From contig CM055819.1 in NCBI GenBank assembly GCA_029582265.1, positions 38,761,934-38,825,933 of the forward strand: 64,000 nt of DNA, read 5' to 3'. The DNA comes from Zoroaster sp. YZ-2022. Taxonomy: Eukaryota > Echinodermata > Asteroidea > Forcipulatida > Zoroasteridae. A model generated the notes under the pieces. The model ran no database searches. It was not told the origin of the DNA and saw only the letters and a list, made by a program, of their open reading frames with translations. This document shows positions 41,710 to 54,370 of this stretch, piece after piece (the first letter of the stretch is position 1; the number at the start of each line of letters is the position of its first letter). The position numbers were made by a program, and so were the translations under genes.

Positions 41710-41764
41710 AATAATAATAATAATAATAAATAATAATAATAATAATAAATAATAATAATAAATA
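41710..41764. repeat. (AAT)n microsatellite
   Basis: AATAATAATAATAATAAAT-type triplet run. Confidence 0.9.
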
Positions 41765-41839
41765 GGATCAGAAAACAGAGACTTTTTGTGTTGGCCTAAC
41801 ATCAATAATAAGTTAAAATGTTCAACAAAGCTTATTTTA

Positions 41840-44800
41840 AAAGACCGCGGGATATTTAAATGCTAAAACATCAAATGACACGATTACATGATCAAATGCA
41901 ATGTCAGCTACAGCTGACATCAAAAATGGCAAAGTTCCATGTTCAACTAAGTTTACTTTTAAAACACTATTGAGTACATGTAGTGGATATGTAGCTATAG
42001 CAACGTACAAAAGCGTAGTTGTTTCCCTTTAGGCGTTTTTGGTCTCTATGCTAATAAGAATTTGCATATATTCCTGACAAATCACCGATGTTACAGTGGA
42101 TCAGATACAACCTCATTGTTAATTTGTGCTGAATTTCCTAATCTTTAAAAGGACAATTCTCTTGATTGTTTGTGTTGTCTTCTTAACTGAGTGTTTGGTT
42201 ACTAATCAATAAACCTTTTTGAGAAAACCACTGTTTTCTTGGTTAATATTTGGGGTTTTGCTTTTGTGCACTTTCTGTGCTGCTGTGTCACTGATTTCCC
42301 GCTGTGCTCTAACAAAACAGCGCCCTCGTGTGTCACGGATATGCATGATATTCTTTTTAAAATTTAAAAAGGCCCTTTAAGTATTCGCATCTTTACCCAC
42401 TACAGTACTGAAATGGTGTTTAAAAACGAACTTCTTGACAGGACAGTTAAAGATGTACTCTCGTCGTGAGCTTATAATGTAGTACATTGCAACCAATATT
42501 TGACCCTGATGTAAAACACTGCTGGTGTATGTGTGTAATCGTCAGTGGTGTTCACAATCTGACTCATAGATATAGAACATAATAACTAGATGGGACGGAC
42601 GTACGTAAGCTAGTTCTGACTGGGCGCCGCCATTGGTGATGCGATGGGCCAAAACTAACTTAACGCGCAGGTTTTTCCGTGATGAGCACTACTGAACAGT
42701 GATTGTTTCCAAATAGTAAATTGAATACTGTCAATGCATTGCACTTTGTCAAACATTTTTGCAAATTATTCTGAACTTTATCAAGATGTTTACTTCAGTA
42801 GTTTGTTTTGACGTAGCCCATGCACGTGACTTTTCAGCGCGTCTATGAAGAGCAAGAACATTTTGTGCACGGCAGGGAGAATGTCATGGACGCACACTAG
42901 CTACTTGAACAGTGCATACGTGCTTACACACTGTCAGTAGTCTAAATTCGCGTATTTTATGAACTACAATGTCCACGCGCGTCGGCGTTTGCGAATGTGA
43001 CATGTAGCTGTGTTGCGGGTGGCGCACTTTTTCTCTAACCCTCCCTCACCGTGTACTACAGAGACGGAGTCAATATTTGGTCTAGACGAGAATACATCTT
43101 TAACGTCAAGTAATACAATAATACGATAATTACTGAAATAATTAGAAGTACAATGTGAACAGCAAACATCAAAAATTGCAAAAGTTTTATGTTCAACAAA
43201 GTTGACCTAAAACTCAACTGTGTATTGCAATGGTAACCCTATCAGGCCTGTTTTTTTCCTTACGTTCTCAGGCTTGAGGATTGGGACTGCCGATATTCAC
43301 GAAACGTAGAAGGGATGTCAATTTAACAAAATGAGGACAAAACCCAACGGTCACCGCTAGTGTGGGGCTTTACCCATTTTTGTAATTTTTTGTCAAAACA
43401 TGTCTTTTCAATAATTAGTTACATTAAAATTAATCCGTTTGTCATCAAACTTGGTACAAATATTGTTCCAAGTAAGATCTATAACCTGACGTCACATATT
43501 ATAATCACTTAAATCACCAACAGAGAGTGCTATTACCAAGATGTTTAGGTAATTTGTTTTGCCAAAACACAATCTTGGAGATTTGTACCCACAAATTGAA
43601 ACTAAACCAATAACAGTCATAATCACATCCATAGTATTATTTAAGCTGTTAATTTATACATTTAGCCAGAAAACGCTGTAAAACCAAACAATAAAACACG
43701 AACAAGGCTAAATATTATGATTATAAATCATTTCAAGCAACGGTGGCCATATTGGATTCCCACAATGCGTGGTCAATGAAAGCCTTGGTTGAATCGGGTC
43801 TTATGTTTTTCTGCACAAAATGTGGACAAAGTTTTTCATAAAGCAGACATTCACCTGGCCTTTGTAAAATATACGGTTGACATGGTAACCTTAAACAAAC
43901 AAACATTTTTGATTTTTGTACGAGGGGGCGGTCCTAAATGATAGTTGGGAAAAGACGGGTAATTTCAGCGCGATGGTCAAGACATACAATTAAACATGTC
44001 ATAGGGGACTATTCCGGCCTGATAGGGTTAAATGTCAAATTACACGATTACAAGATCGAAAATGACTGAAATTGTAAATGCAATATTAACAGCTAACATC
44101 AAAAATTGAAAATGTTTACTTCAGAACAACACTGAATATTAAAATGTCAAATGACAATACTCGATCTAAAAATTACTGAAATTACAAAATGCTATATGTA
44201 AACAGCTAAAATTACAATGGTTCCATGTTAAACAGAGTACGGTAGCTACGTATAAACAAGCGAGGTATTATTCGCTGCTTCTTTTATAACGTGATTTGTT
44301 TTCCCTTCCTTGACTTCCACCCAGGGCAGGATTAACACCTCTGAGGGCCCCTGGGCACCTGAAACTCCAAGGGCCCCCCCACGGGCACGGGTCCGGGTAC
44401 GCGAAGTGCCGCGCAGAGCCGGCTGCATAATGTCGCCGCGCGTGCGCAAAATTTTGAGTTTTTTTTTCATTTCCTCGCCTTCAAATATTCACAATTTGGT
44501 GATTGTCAGTATTTAGATACCTTATTTGTCCAACTGACAAATAAGTCCTCAACTATACAGTCATTGTAGTCTATCAGACAGACGCACAAAGGCCTACATA
44601 CTAAGCTGGCATTCATTAGAAAATGAGTTTCAATCAGTTGACTTGACTTTCATGAAATAAAGTTGATTTAATAAAATAAATTAGATAAAAACATTTTTGG
44701 GAAAAAAAAATTTTGGAAAAATATTTTTTGGAATTTTTTTGTTTTTAAATTTTTTTTTCGACCACCATGGAGGGCCCCCTGATGCCCAGGGGCCCCTGGG

Positions 44801-45900
44801 CACGTGCCCAAAGTGCCCATATGGTAGATCCGGCCCTGCTTCCACCTTTCCAACCGTAAACCCTTTAACTAATTCTGAAGTTATATTTGAGTTTGAGACT
44901 CCTATGGCAAGTTAAACCAGAACAAAATGTCTTTGTTAATGTATAACGGCCTTGACCAATGTTTTCATATACACGAACTAATGAACCCTCAAGGTAATGG
45001 ACATAATAAATATCAGTCTGAATAAATATAGAACAAGGTATGTAATCCAAAAGCCCCCATCATTATCACATCTTTCTAATGAAATAATGCAGGATGGTCC
45101 ATTAAACAATATAAATTTATTGAATTTTGTTAACATAAACAGCTGCTCGTACACAAACAACATTGAAAAGGTTCTATGTTTGACATGGAACACCACTGAC
45201 TATTAAATATTATAAACATCAAATTACAGGATTGCACGATCGAAAATGACCTAAAATTGCAAATGTTTTTTTATTTTTTGTATTTTTTGTATTTTTTTTT
45301 TTTTTGTATTTTGTATTTTTTAAGGGCAATAGGAAAGTATTTGGCATATTTGGCAATTGATGGCAATTATATTAATGAAAATTTGAATATTCATGAGTAC
45401 ATGATATAACAGAATCAGATGCAATATCATGGTTGGTTTGTGCAGAAAAGTTGATTGAAATCCTGATGTGGAATGTGAGCATACTGTTAATGCATACAGC
45501 TGCTGTGATACCGTGAGTCACTACTGTGATCTTATAAAACAGCGCCCTCATTTTTCAATAATCAGAATGATGTTTGTTTCATTTGAAACTCAATCTTTAA
45601 CTGTATATTGGAAATGAACTTCACATTCTGTTTAAACCGTCCTGAAGCATTGCATATGTGTAAAAAATGTGTATCTATATTATAACCTTTCATTTTATAG
45701 ACCCTTTAAATAAGTTTCACTCTAAAACACCACGTAATATTTAAATGTTAATTGTCAAATGACATAATTATACGATCATAAAATTACTGAAACTGCAAGT
45801 GCAACAGCTAACATCAAAAAATGCAAGTTCAAAACAGCACTGATTAGCCTATTATAATGTTAAACGTCAAATGACATGATTACATGAATACATCAATAAA
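41840..45900. repeat. Degenerate dispersed copies of one about 130-bp sequence
   Basis: Phrases such as GTCAAATGACACGATTACA, ACAGCTAACATCAAAAATTG and CATGTTCAACAAAG recur near 41850-41960, 43100-43220, 44030-44240, 45195-45260 and 45740-45890, in the same order and orientation. This looks like an old tandem array broken up by later insertions. Confidence 0.55.
44322..44838. mobile_element. Non-autonomous hAT-type element (517 bp) with 8-bp target duplication
   Basis: Starts CAGGGCAGGATTAACACC and ends GGTAGATCCGGCCCTG, so the termini CAGGGC/GCCCTG are inverted. Both sub-terminal regions carry GGGCCCCTGGGCAC-like words. CTTCCACC stands directly before (44314-44321) and after (44839-44846), a perfect 8-bp duplication as in hAT insertions. 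No transposase. Confidence 0.88.
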
Positions 45901-46129
45901 ATAAGAGGTCAAGTCCAGGATCCACCACTGTAATAGACGTATATCATATTTTGTACTTATTACTTTCAAATGTTTTGTCCTTGCATGTGACCAAGGGTTC
46001 TTATATATCTTTGTTCTCCCTCCCTGATGGACAAAACAGTATCTGCATATAAACGGGATGTAACATGCAGACGCACTTGCCTTGCATTCTCACTTGATGT
46101 TGAGTACCCTCTGACCGCACTTCGCAGGA

Positions 46130-46365
46130 CCTGGGCCCAGTCTGACGGCTCTGCTTACCGTAAGCGAAAAATCACCCCTTACTGGAGCAGAAACAAATTT
46201 GCTTAACGTAATCGTATTTCATACGGGTTAGCAATTAAGGTAATTCTGCTTATGCATATAAATTATAAGGATTGCGAACCCTGTAAGCAGATAATTATGG
46301 TGATTGTATAAGCGCGTAATTCCATGTTATAAGCAGCGCCATGAATTAGGACCCTGATCCTCCCC
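46130..46365. mobile_element. Putative MITE with CTGCTTA-containing ends
   Basis: GGGCCCAGTCTGACGGCTC then TGCTTACC at the left and TTATAAGCAGCGCCATGAAT then TAGGACCC at the right are roughly inverted. Imperfect pairing, so a weak call. Confidence 0.4.
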
Positions 46366-46389
46366 TTAAAAGCTGAACCAAAATAACCT

Positions 46390-47320
46390 TTTACAGGGGT
46401 GGATTCAGGGGGCCTGCTATAGCTCCAGCGACCTTTTCACCCGGAGCCCCTTTTCTCAAATAATTATATACCAAAAGACCCATACACAAATATACATTGA
46501 ATTATATATTTAATTGTTACAGTAATTACTTTGTTCGTCAAAACTGAGTCAAAATGCCAACCAGAATGCCTACCGTCATACCGTGTTATAAACTGGTTAT
46601 CGGGTGACGGCCAGGACCATACCGGGGCGCGAAGTGGTTGTGCCCATCCATTCAAGCAAACAAAGACCCTCAGTGGGCTGTGATCCAAAGAACTGACCCT
46701 ATTTGAAGTTCAGCAAGATGTGCATTCGTGTACTGTGTATTTGCGCGGGTCTTTTCGTGGTAATAAAAATACGTAAAATTGTTTCTGTTTGGCATTTTGT
46801 ACAATTCTTTCATTTGGGAAATTTCCGTGAACTTCGTTTAGCCAAGCTGACTATTTCAAACATCAATTTCACAACATCTGATTTCAGCAAATCTAGTGCC
46901 CAGTGTCCTTCTGAAAATGAACACCTTGTGTGAATCTTCGCTAAAGATCCCCTCCCCCTCCCACCCAATCAGGAACCCACTCGTCTCCCAACAACATGCC
47001 TGAGGAGACGATACTAACAATTATAATTCCCCAAATGATTTTTCAAATTAAAACAAATAATTGAACAATTTAATATCCCCGAAATGTAATACAACAAAAA
47101 ATCGTTTAATCGCCGCCACTATTTGTCTTTTATTAGTGGTGGTAATTTACTCCTATCGGCAGAGTCTACGGACAAGTTTCTTAGGAATAATAGTGTAATA
47201 ACAAAAGTGTAATAATAGCGTCATGGTTATTTCCAAGGTAATTTGTATTTTTGTCTCGTCCGTTGACTGCTGATCCAGTCAAAGTCAATGTGTTTGTGTG
47301 GGATTATGACGTCACGGACT
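46390..47320. other. Non-coding stretch, nothing recognised
   Basis: A CAGGGGTGGATTCAGGGGG word near 46396 resembles a transposon end, but no partner end was found. No supported exon. Confidence 0.4.
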
Positions 47321-47330
47321 GGACATACAC

Positions 47331-47432
47331 TAATTGACTTTATATACGTATAATTGACGATATACGTATAATTGACTTTATATACGTTTAATTGACTTTA
47401 TATACGTATAATTGACTTTATATACGTATAAT
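47331..47432. repeat. 20-bp tandem repeat, five copies
   Basis: AATTGACTTTATATACGTAT repeated five times, one unit shortened. Confidence 0.9.
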
Positions 47433-47719
47433 TTGAAGTGATTTTTGGAGACTCGTCCTTTCCTCTTCACTGACGCTGCTGATCGCCGCTAGGAGCTCAG
47501 GAATATACGTTATTAGTTTGCTGCAGAAACAAATCAGAATAATAATGTTAGCCTAATTCTAGGCTATATCAACAATGTTCATAACACATACACACGATCT
47601 TCATACAGTTGAATGTCTAGCTACATAATATGAGTTGCGCCACTGAGATTTCTTGTGATGATGGGGGGACGCCTTTCGGCAGGAATCTGAACTGAATAAC
47701 CTACTCCATCTGATATAAG

Positions 47720-48040
47720 TTTTGAGGCTTTGCATGGTGGAATATCGATATCGTTTCGGTTTGCGGTAATACCATGTGTTTATCTCAACTAACGTGAAGC
47801 TGAGGTACAGGTTCTGAAAAGAACCGTATCGCACAACTCGTATCTCAACCTTCGTTAAGTGAAAAAGGTTCAAGGGAGAACCAATTTCGGGCAACTCGTT
47901 TTTCTCTACTGTCGCTAAGTGAGAAACATGGTTCAGGGAGAACCATGGGGACTTCACGGGTTAATATGGTTCAGGGAGAACCATGGGGACTTCACGGGTT
48001 ATTCTCAACGTTCGATTAGCCTGCTCTAATCTTCGTCAGG
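47720..48040. repeat. Dispersed repeat related to the 7560-7718 block
   Basis: CTTTGCATGGTGGAA, GGTTCTGAAAAGAACC and AACGTTCG words with an internal duplication (CATGGTTCAGGGAGAACC twice). Diverged from the arm copies. Class unknown. Confidence 0.5.
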
Positions 48041-48414
48041 ACAATGAAAAGGTTTGCCGATGCAGCTCCTTAAGTAGTATTTGCTGGGATTATGTGTAGA
48101 ATATACTCCATCTGCCCCATAACTGACACCTCCCCCAAACATCCCCAATGTTTTTGAAACTTGTTTAACGCTAAAAATAGTCGAGAATTACTCAATTTGT
48201 ATTAACCTCTTTTGAAAACGCACGAAATGCAAATTTTGCAAAAATAAATATGCACAAATGGGGGGGGGGGGCGGGCAACATTGTCACAAGTGTCTCCTTC
48301 ACCATAAATATTGGTCCCCCATGCCAGCGGTAGTTTGAATTAGTAATCAATCACACGTCTTGTGCGGTGATGTTGCCGTTCTACTCATACAGAAAACACA
48401 GAAAGGATAATTAC

Positions 48415-48547
48415 CTCTGCATCCAAGAAGTTCAAAGCGCATACATGGGACAACATTCATCCATGTGAAGGGTTCTATCTGTATGAATCTAGTCTGCAGA
48501 GCCGCGGGTAAGTAGACAGTTACCGGTGTGTTATAGTCCGTGTTGCC
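48415..48547 (-). CDS. F5/8 type C (discoidin) domain gene, C-terminal half exon
   Basis: A 133-bp exon with acceptor TTTCAG and donor GTAATT. It encodes GNTDYNTPVTVYLPAALQ, TRFIQIEPFTWMNVVPC and MRFELLGCR. GN-D, the PV strand, RxIxI/V-P and MR-EL-GC are the signature of the second half of the FA58C beta-sandwich; the final Cys normally pairs with one at the domain start. Discoidin domains bind lipids, sugars or collagen in secreted and membrane proteins. Phase 0 entry agrees with the upstream exon at 52731-52924. The rest of the protein is not visible, so no gene name can be given. Confidence 0.85.
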
Positions 48548-49685
48548 CTGAAACTGAAGACAAACAACAAAGAAACGGACACATGGTAATTCTTTGTATT
48601 TAAAGATAAAAGCCCCGGTACACTTTTGGTAAAATGTCACTTTGTGCATTCATACTTTACTTAATCTGGCATTCCTAACCATATTTTCTGTTTTTGTTTT
48701 ATATTTAAATATTTTTTGTGTAATGAAATTTAAATGTTAATTGTATATGAATTTTTTTAAAGTGTTTCGGCTTTTTGGCCGCCGTATGCAGTATTTTTAA
48801 TAAACCAGAATGAATGAAGATCAATTAATCAGGTGAAATTTTCAGTAACTGTCTACACTTTTCCTGGAAAAATTGCAAAAGTTGATGTTTACAAAATTCT
48901 TAAATTGCTCAATGCAGATAGGAATATATTGATTGATAATGGATTTATTACATTTAAAAACAGAGCATGATGATCTATAAGAATTGAATTGCGTCCATAA
49001 TGCAACACATTTTTGGAATAAATACATGTATATACAAATGAGAATTATTCCTATACTGCATATTACAATCAAAAATAAAACCACTCTGTATGAACAAGAA
49101 GTTAAATATACGGTATAGCATTGGTAATTCAAATATAACCAAATGGTTGAGTTTTAATATAAAACTTACTTGGTGTAAAGCTGATGATGGTATCAATCTG
49201 CTCTAGATATAGTTTTGTCTGAGGTGATATTACCAATAAGATTATCAAATAGGCTGATAGTATTGTAATACAGGAATGTATTTGTGTTAACGACGCGTCG
49301 AGGCTCATGAAGTGCCTTAATGAAAGAACAATGTAATTACAGGTAACGATGATAAGCAGCTGGACAGTACGTGCTTAAGCCTATGGGGATTACAGACCTT
49401 AGACAGGTTACTGAGAATGGTAAATCGATGTCTTATTGTGGCAATTTCAGGAAATTTACCTTTTCATTTGAACATTGATAATTTCCTTTTTGAAAGGAAA
49501 CAATTACTTTGAAATGAGAGATATTTTAAGATGTTTACACATTTCTGAAAATAATCATGATAAGCATGGTTTTACAGTAAATATGTCCCAAAATTAATCG
49601 ATGGTGGGTCTAGTTATAAATTCATTTCAGCATTTATTTACTGTTAAAGACGTGTCGCTCGTGTTTTTCGCTATTTTAACGGCAG

Positions 49686-49862
49686 CTGTTGTCATCAGAA
49701 CATTGCTATTTTATTTGTCATCAGAACATTGCTATTTTATTTGTCATCAGAACATTGCTATTTTATTTGTCATCAGAACATTGCTATTTTATTTGTCATC
49801 AGAACATTGCTATTTATTTGTCATCAGAACATCGCTATTTTATTTGTCATAACATCGCTATT
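49686..49862. repeat. 26-bp tandem repeat, about seven copies
   Basis: GTCATCAGAACATTGCTATT followed by TTATTT, repeated; the last two units have small deletions. Confidence 0.92.
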
Positions 49863-50287
49863 TTACTTGAGGAAGTGAATACAAATGCTGTTAAATTATA
49901 CACATTTCTCAAGATAATCGTGTGAAACATGGTATTACAGTAAATATATACCGAAATGCATTGATGGTGGATCCCATCATAAATTCGTTTTGGCAGATTT
50001 GTTTACTGTTAAACCAAGCTTCTGACAACTATTCTGTGAAATACATCATTTAAAAGTACTCCTTTCTAAAAGGAAACGACCAATGTTCCAATGAAAACAA
50101 TTTCCAGAAATTGGGGGTGAAACACGGGCGATAGATCCTTAAAGTAAGGTTCTGACGATTATTCTATGAAATATTTATTTTCAAAGTATTTTTTGTCCTT
50201 TTCTATTAGGAAATTACTGATGTTCCGATGAAACCTACATGCATCTTTAACCCTCCTTAACAGTTGATTTGAGCCAACGCCAGAAGA

Positions 50288-50387
50288 AACGTGTGGGGTA
50301 CCATTGTCCCCATTGTGTCAGTACCCCACAAGTGGGAAACGTGTGGGGTACCATTGTCCCCATTGTGTCAGTATCCCACTAGTGGCC
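50288..50387. repeat. About 50-bp tandem duplication
   Basis: GAAACGTGTGGGGTACCATT and GTCCCCATTGTGTCAGTA occur twice in succession. Confidence 0.88.
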
Positions 50388-50919
50388 TCCTGGGCGCCCA
50401 CACCCACCCACACTTGTCGGAAAATAAGCATTAATGTCAGTTCTTCAGTTTTGCACGTGGCTCGGGAATATAAGGTCGTTTTTATTCATTTCAAACAAAT
50501 TGCCGTTTTTAAAGAAATTTTGCACACAAATTATAATTTGTATTCGCCAAAATGGTACTATAACCACCACAATTTAATACGAGTAAAAGCTTTGGAAGAA
50601 TTGTCTTTAAAGGTGACAAAAAACATCCCACAAATTTCTTTCTCAGATTAAGCAAAACGATTATTCTCCAATTTAAAAACTAGAATTGCTGTGTTGGATT
50701 ACGTTTTCAAAAGTAAATTTTCTTCATAACAGATATACAGAGACACATTTTGGTAAGATATATATTCCCTAAACACACTTTCTGGTTTTATTTGATAGTT
50801 TGTTTTCAATTAAAATACGTATTCTTAAAATGGCTTAACAAAGATGTTTTGTAAACAAAATCCATAAAGCCTGATTATATGATCTACTCCCTGTCTTAAC
50901 TGACACATTGTCTTAACTT

Positions 50920-51148
50920 TCGTCCCTAATTTGCCATAGTGACCAATCCGACTTTTCAATTTTAAGTTTTCCCGCCCATTGTATCTAATCCACATGCATG
51001 TATTCCTTATAGTTTTGGAGATAGAGCATGCATTCAAATGACGAATGCTCTAACTGGCTATTTTTGTAATTTGGCAAATTGACCAATACCGCATTGGTCA
51101 CTACGCTAACTTAATTCGGGATTGGTCACTATGGCAAATTAGGGACGA
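50920..51148. mobile_element. MITE with TCGTCCCTAATTTGCCA termini (copy 2)
   Basis: Ends TCGTCCCTAATTTGCCATAG and TATGGCAAATTAGGGACGA; interior AATCCACATGCATGTATTCC as in 39709-39973, with about 25 bp fewer in the left sub-terminal part. Confidence 0.85.
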
Positions 51149-51628
51149 TTTATATACACATACTTAAAAGAGAGCAGTGTATGAAAGATACCAATCGGCA
51201 TCCTTTCTTGAACAAAATATATTATGATATTAGTTCATCAACAAGAGGAAATGTATTTCAGTTATATAACCCCCAAAAATAACAGATTTTATAAATAAAT
51301 AAATAAGATTACTTCTCATTGATAAATCATCTTCTTTCGATATGGGTGCGCCAACAATTAAACTTGTATTTTTCATGATTATAATGAAATTCTGTTAGTA
51401 GGCGCCTAGTCTAGGTGAAAATGAATTGAATAAAATGTTTACAATCGCGTTCATAGGAGTATTGCACACAAAAATATCACTTCGAAGTCAAGGGAGAAAA
51501 CAAATTAAGCGAAATTAAAGATGTGCTAAAAACCTAGCCTATTGAAATTAGGTACATAACCTTACTCACGGAGGGGGTGGGGGTGGTAATATCCAATATC
51601 TGTTAACAGTAAATATATTTTTAACGAA

Positions 51629-52074
51629 TATGTGACCTGTCACCACGAAACCCGGACAAAGTTGGAAAATTTTATTTTGAGTTTTTGGTATTTTCATATT
51701 CTTCAGTTCATAAGCTTTTGAATGATTATAAACTTGTAGGGGTAACACTTTCCTGTAATCCCTCAGGAAGGGATTAAGCCCCCCCCCCCCCCAACATGCC
51801 CAATCAATAACAAGTCAATCAGAGAAAAGAAGGCTTTTGTACAGGAAGTCCACGCTTCTTGTTCACCAACATCGCTCCGAAAATAGGGTAAAAAAGTATT
51901 TTACCTTAACAGATTTTATTTATGTTTAAAGTAAAATGATAGATGAATATGTAAAGCATACGGTCATCCCAAAATCCAAAAATGGACGATTCCACCCTGA
52001 AATGACTTTGCACGCTGTTTACTCGAAATGGATCGGTGCGACTTTGTCTGGGTTTCGTGGTGACAGGTCACATA
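51629..52074. mobile_element. MITE with about 32-bp TIR (TGTGACCTGTCACCACGAAA)
   Basis: Left end TATGTGACCTGTCACCACG and AAACCCGGACAAAGT; right end ACTTTGTCTGGGTTTCGTGG and TGACAGGTCACATA. Only one or two mismatches separate the inverted ends. The interior is non-coding. Confidence 0.85.
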
Positions 52075-52730
52075 TATGCTATGATGTTATAAGAGGGTTT
52101 ATTTCTTATTTTCACGCAGGCTTTTAAGATAGGGTTAGGATCAACATGTACCAAAACTGTCTCGGTAGTTTTTGCAAATTATTTCTCAATGGTTACGCGA
52201 ACGTAGAATTATTGTTGACTGTTGAAGCGTTGGATTATTCAGGGAAACTGATTTGATCTGCTGCAACATCAGCCAAATACAAATAATAAAATCATGTCAT
52301 AATTTATAATAACAGGAATAACATATTGGACATAGACATAGGCCATGTTCCCCTTCAAACATAATACAAAGCATTTGTAAGATGCACACGTAATCTGAAA
52401 GACATTCAAAGGCGCCGACCCCCCATAATAGGTGGCTGATCCTAAAATATGTTAACTTTTTGTTCACTTTGTTTCTTAATTTGAGATTTCTTATTTTCTT
52501 ATTTGTGTATTTTATACATTAATAATGATTTCAGGTATAGAAACTTATACACTTTATTCAAGACTTGACATTTTGTATTGCGTAAGAACTATACCATGTC
52601 TATCATGAGTTAGTACATTTAACGTAGCACTATGTGAATAATAACCATGGGTCTCATTTGCTATAGCAGTATATTGATTCGAGGTAAAATATGACAACAG
52701 TGCAAGTATGTCATCTTGATAGGACCTTAC

Positions 52731-52924
52731 CGTCAATGATGACCCATCGGCTCCAGTCACGTAGATCCAATCAGCCTCGTTGTCACTGTACTTTATTTTA
52801 TATGACTGTGTCCAACAGCCACCATGGTAATGCCCTTGTGTGATGATACCAGTGACTGTAACTGACTCTTGCAGGTCCACACGAATCCACTGGTTCTGAT
52901 TATTGTATTCTGGAATCCAGCCAC
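52731..52924 (-). CDS. F5/8 type C (discoidin) domain gene, central exon
   Basis: A 194-bp exon (acceptor TTGTTACAG, donor GTAAGG) encoding GGWIPEYNNQNQWIRVDLQE, SVTVTGIITQGHYHGGC, WTQSYKIKYSDNEADW and IYVTGADGSSLT. G-W-P, QWIxVDL, VTGIxTQG and YKIxYS are the hallmarks of the first half of an FA58C domain. It splices in phase 0 to the exon at 48415-48547. The beginning of the domain (first Cys, ASS strand) should lie in an exon above 52924, which I could not identify. Confidence 0.85.
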
Positions 52925-53717
52925 CTGTAACAAATAGAAGGATCAGATATCTACGGATTGCTGTATATTGGTTTAGTTCGGTTCGGTATGGTTTTGTCGA
53001 ATATTTAGAGTATGAAATTTGTTGAAACGAATATCGGAATTAAACAAAAGGGGGAGCTTTATCACTTATTTGTATACAGATTTGAATTGGCATGGGAAAC
53101 GGGAATTGTTTTCGTCTTAATAATGATATTCGGCACTTAAAATAATCAAAATTAAAAGTCAAATTACCGTATGTTTTTAATTTATCGAACATTTCAAGTG
53201 ATTTTATTAACTGTACATAGTTCATGCATATTGGGATTTAAACATTTAAGCATCCATAGGATCCACTACACAACTTGATTAGACAAAAATGTAAGAGAAC
53301 TTTGAAATGCTGTGTTCTCCCTCCCCGAATATACGGGATGATCAAAACAAAAATATTGTTTCAACTTTATTTCTTATTTTGTATATATTGATAAATGATT
53401 TAAGTATAAGTGTACTTATTGTAACCAAAGTGTAGGTACACAGCTGACAAAGATCTTCTTGGAAAACAAAAAATAAGTTATCTTTATAGCTCGACAGTCA
53501 TTACATCATTGGGCAAATGACCTGAAGTATAACGAAAGATTCTGAGTTAGAATACTGAAGTGGCCCATATTTAAAATATCGCAATTTATTACAAATATCT
53601 ACAATATGTTTATGCATAAAAATCTTCATTATTCCCGAGATTCAACTATTTGTAACACTTGCTCAGATTATTCAATTCTTATTTTATACACCTTGCTTAG
53701 ATTATTCACTTTGGAAA

Positions 53718-53926
53718 GAATGTCTAACCCAACCGCCACTTGTACACAATGTCTAAATTTCCAACAAAATTTCCAACATCTCACTGGATTTGCATGTATT
53801 CATTGCTCAAAATACCCCAAAATTTCGTTTCCAACCTCACTTGACTCACTTCCCTCTCCTTAAGTGTGTCATCTGTCATATTTTGTCATATTTAGACAGA
53901 AAAAGTGGCAGTTGTATTCCACATTA
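53718..53926. mobile_element. Short TIR element, GGAAAGAATGTC family
   Basis: Starts GGAAAGAATGTCTAACCCAA then CCGCCACTTG, ends AAGTGGCAGTTGTATTCCAC. Shares termini with 10881-11119; the short interior is different from the 470-bp members. Confidence 0.6.
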
Positions 53927-54370
53927 TTTTATTCTCTTATTTATACACCTTGCTTAGAATATACAATTCTTATTTATTACAGAATTAATTAAAGTAAGGT
54001 ATGGTTGAGCTTAAAGGGCTGCTCATAAGAACCAATCGATCTGTAATGAAATTACTGTATGAATAAAGAACATTGCACATTTGACAGAAAGTACAAGATG
54101 AATAGGCATTTTTTCGATATTGCTAATATCTCTAATTTCCCTATAAACAGGTAAATGGTTAGGATACACTCCGTACATGATTATTTTATGTGTTTCTAAA
54201 GTCAGTATTTAGTGATTATTCAATTTTATGTGTGCGACTGTAGTAAATTTATACATGAGACAAACAAATTAGGAATTGGTCTAATAATCCACTAGAGGGT
54301 GCAATACATCAAAATTGTTAAAAGCACACTAAATACATGCCGTTAAAAAGCAAACTTGGTGTCCGCTTTG

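Larger units (their letters stand above)
48548..52730. other. Intron of the discoidin gene, with repeats
   Basis: A 4.2-kb intron that holds a 26-bp tandem array, a 50-bp duplication and two TIR elements (listed separately). No other exon is recognisable inside it; several AT-rich open stretches have no family resemblance. Confidence 0.6.

Noticed and set aside
44246..44516. Proline/arginine-rich frames on both strands
   Set aside because: They fall in the hAT-type element's GC-rich end; no conserved domain.
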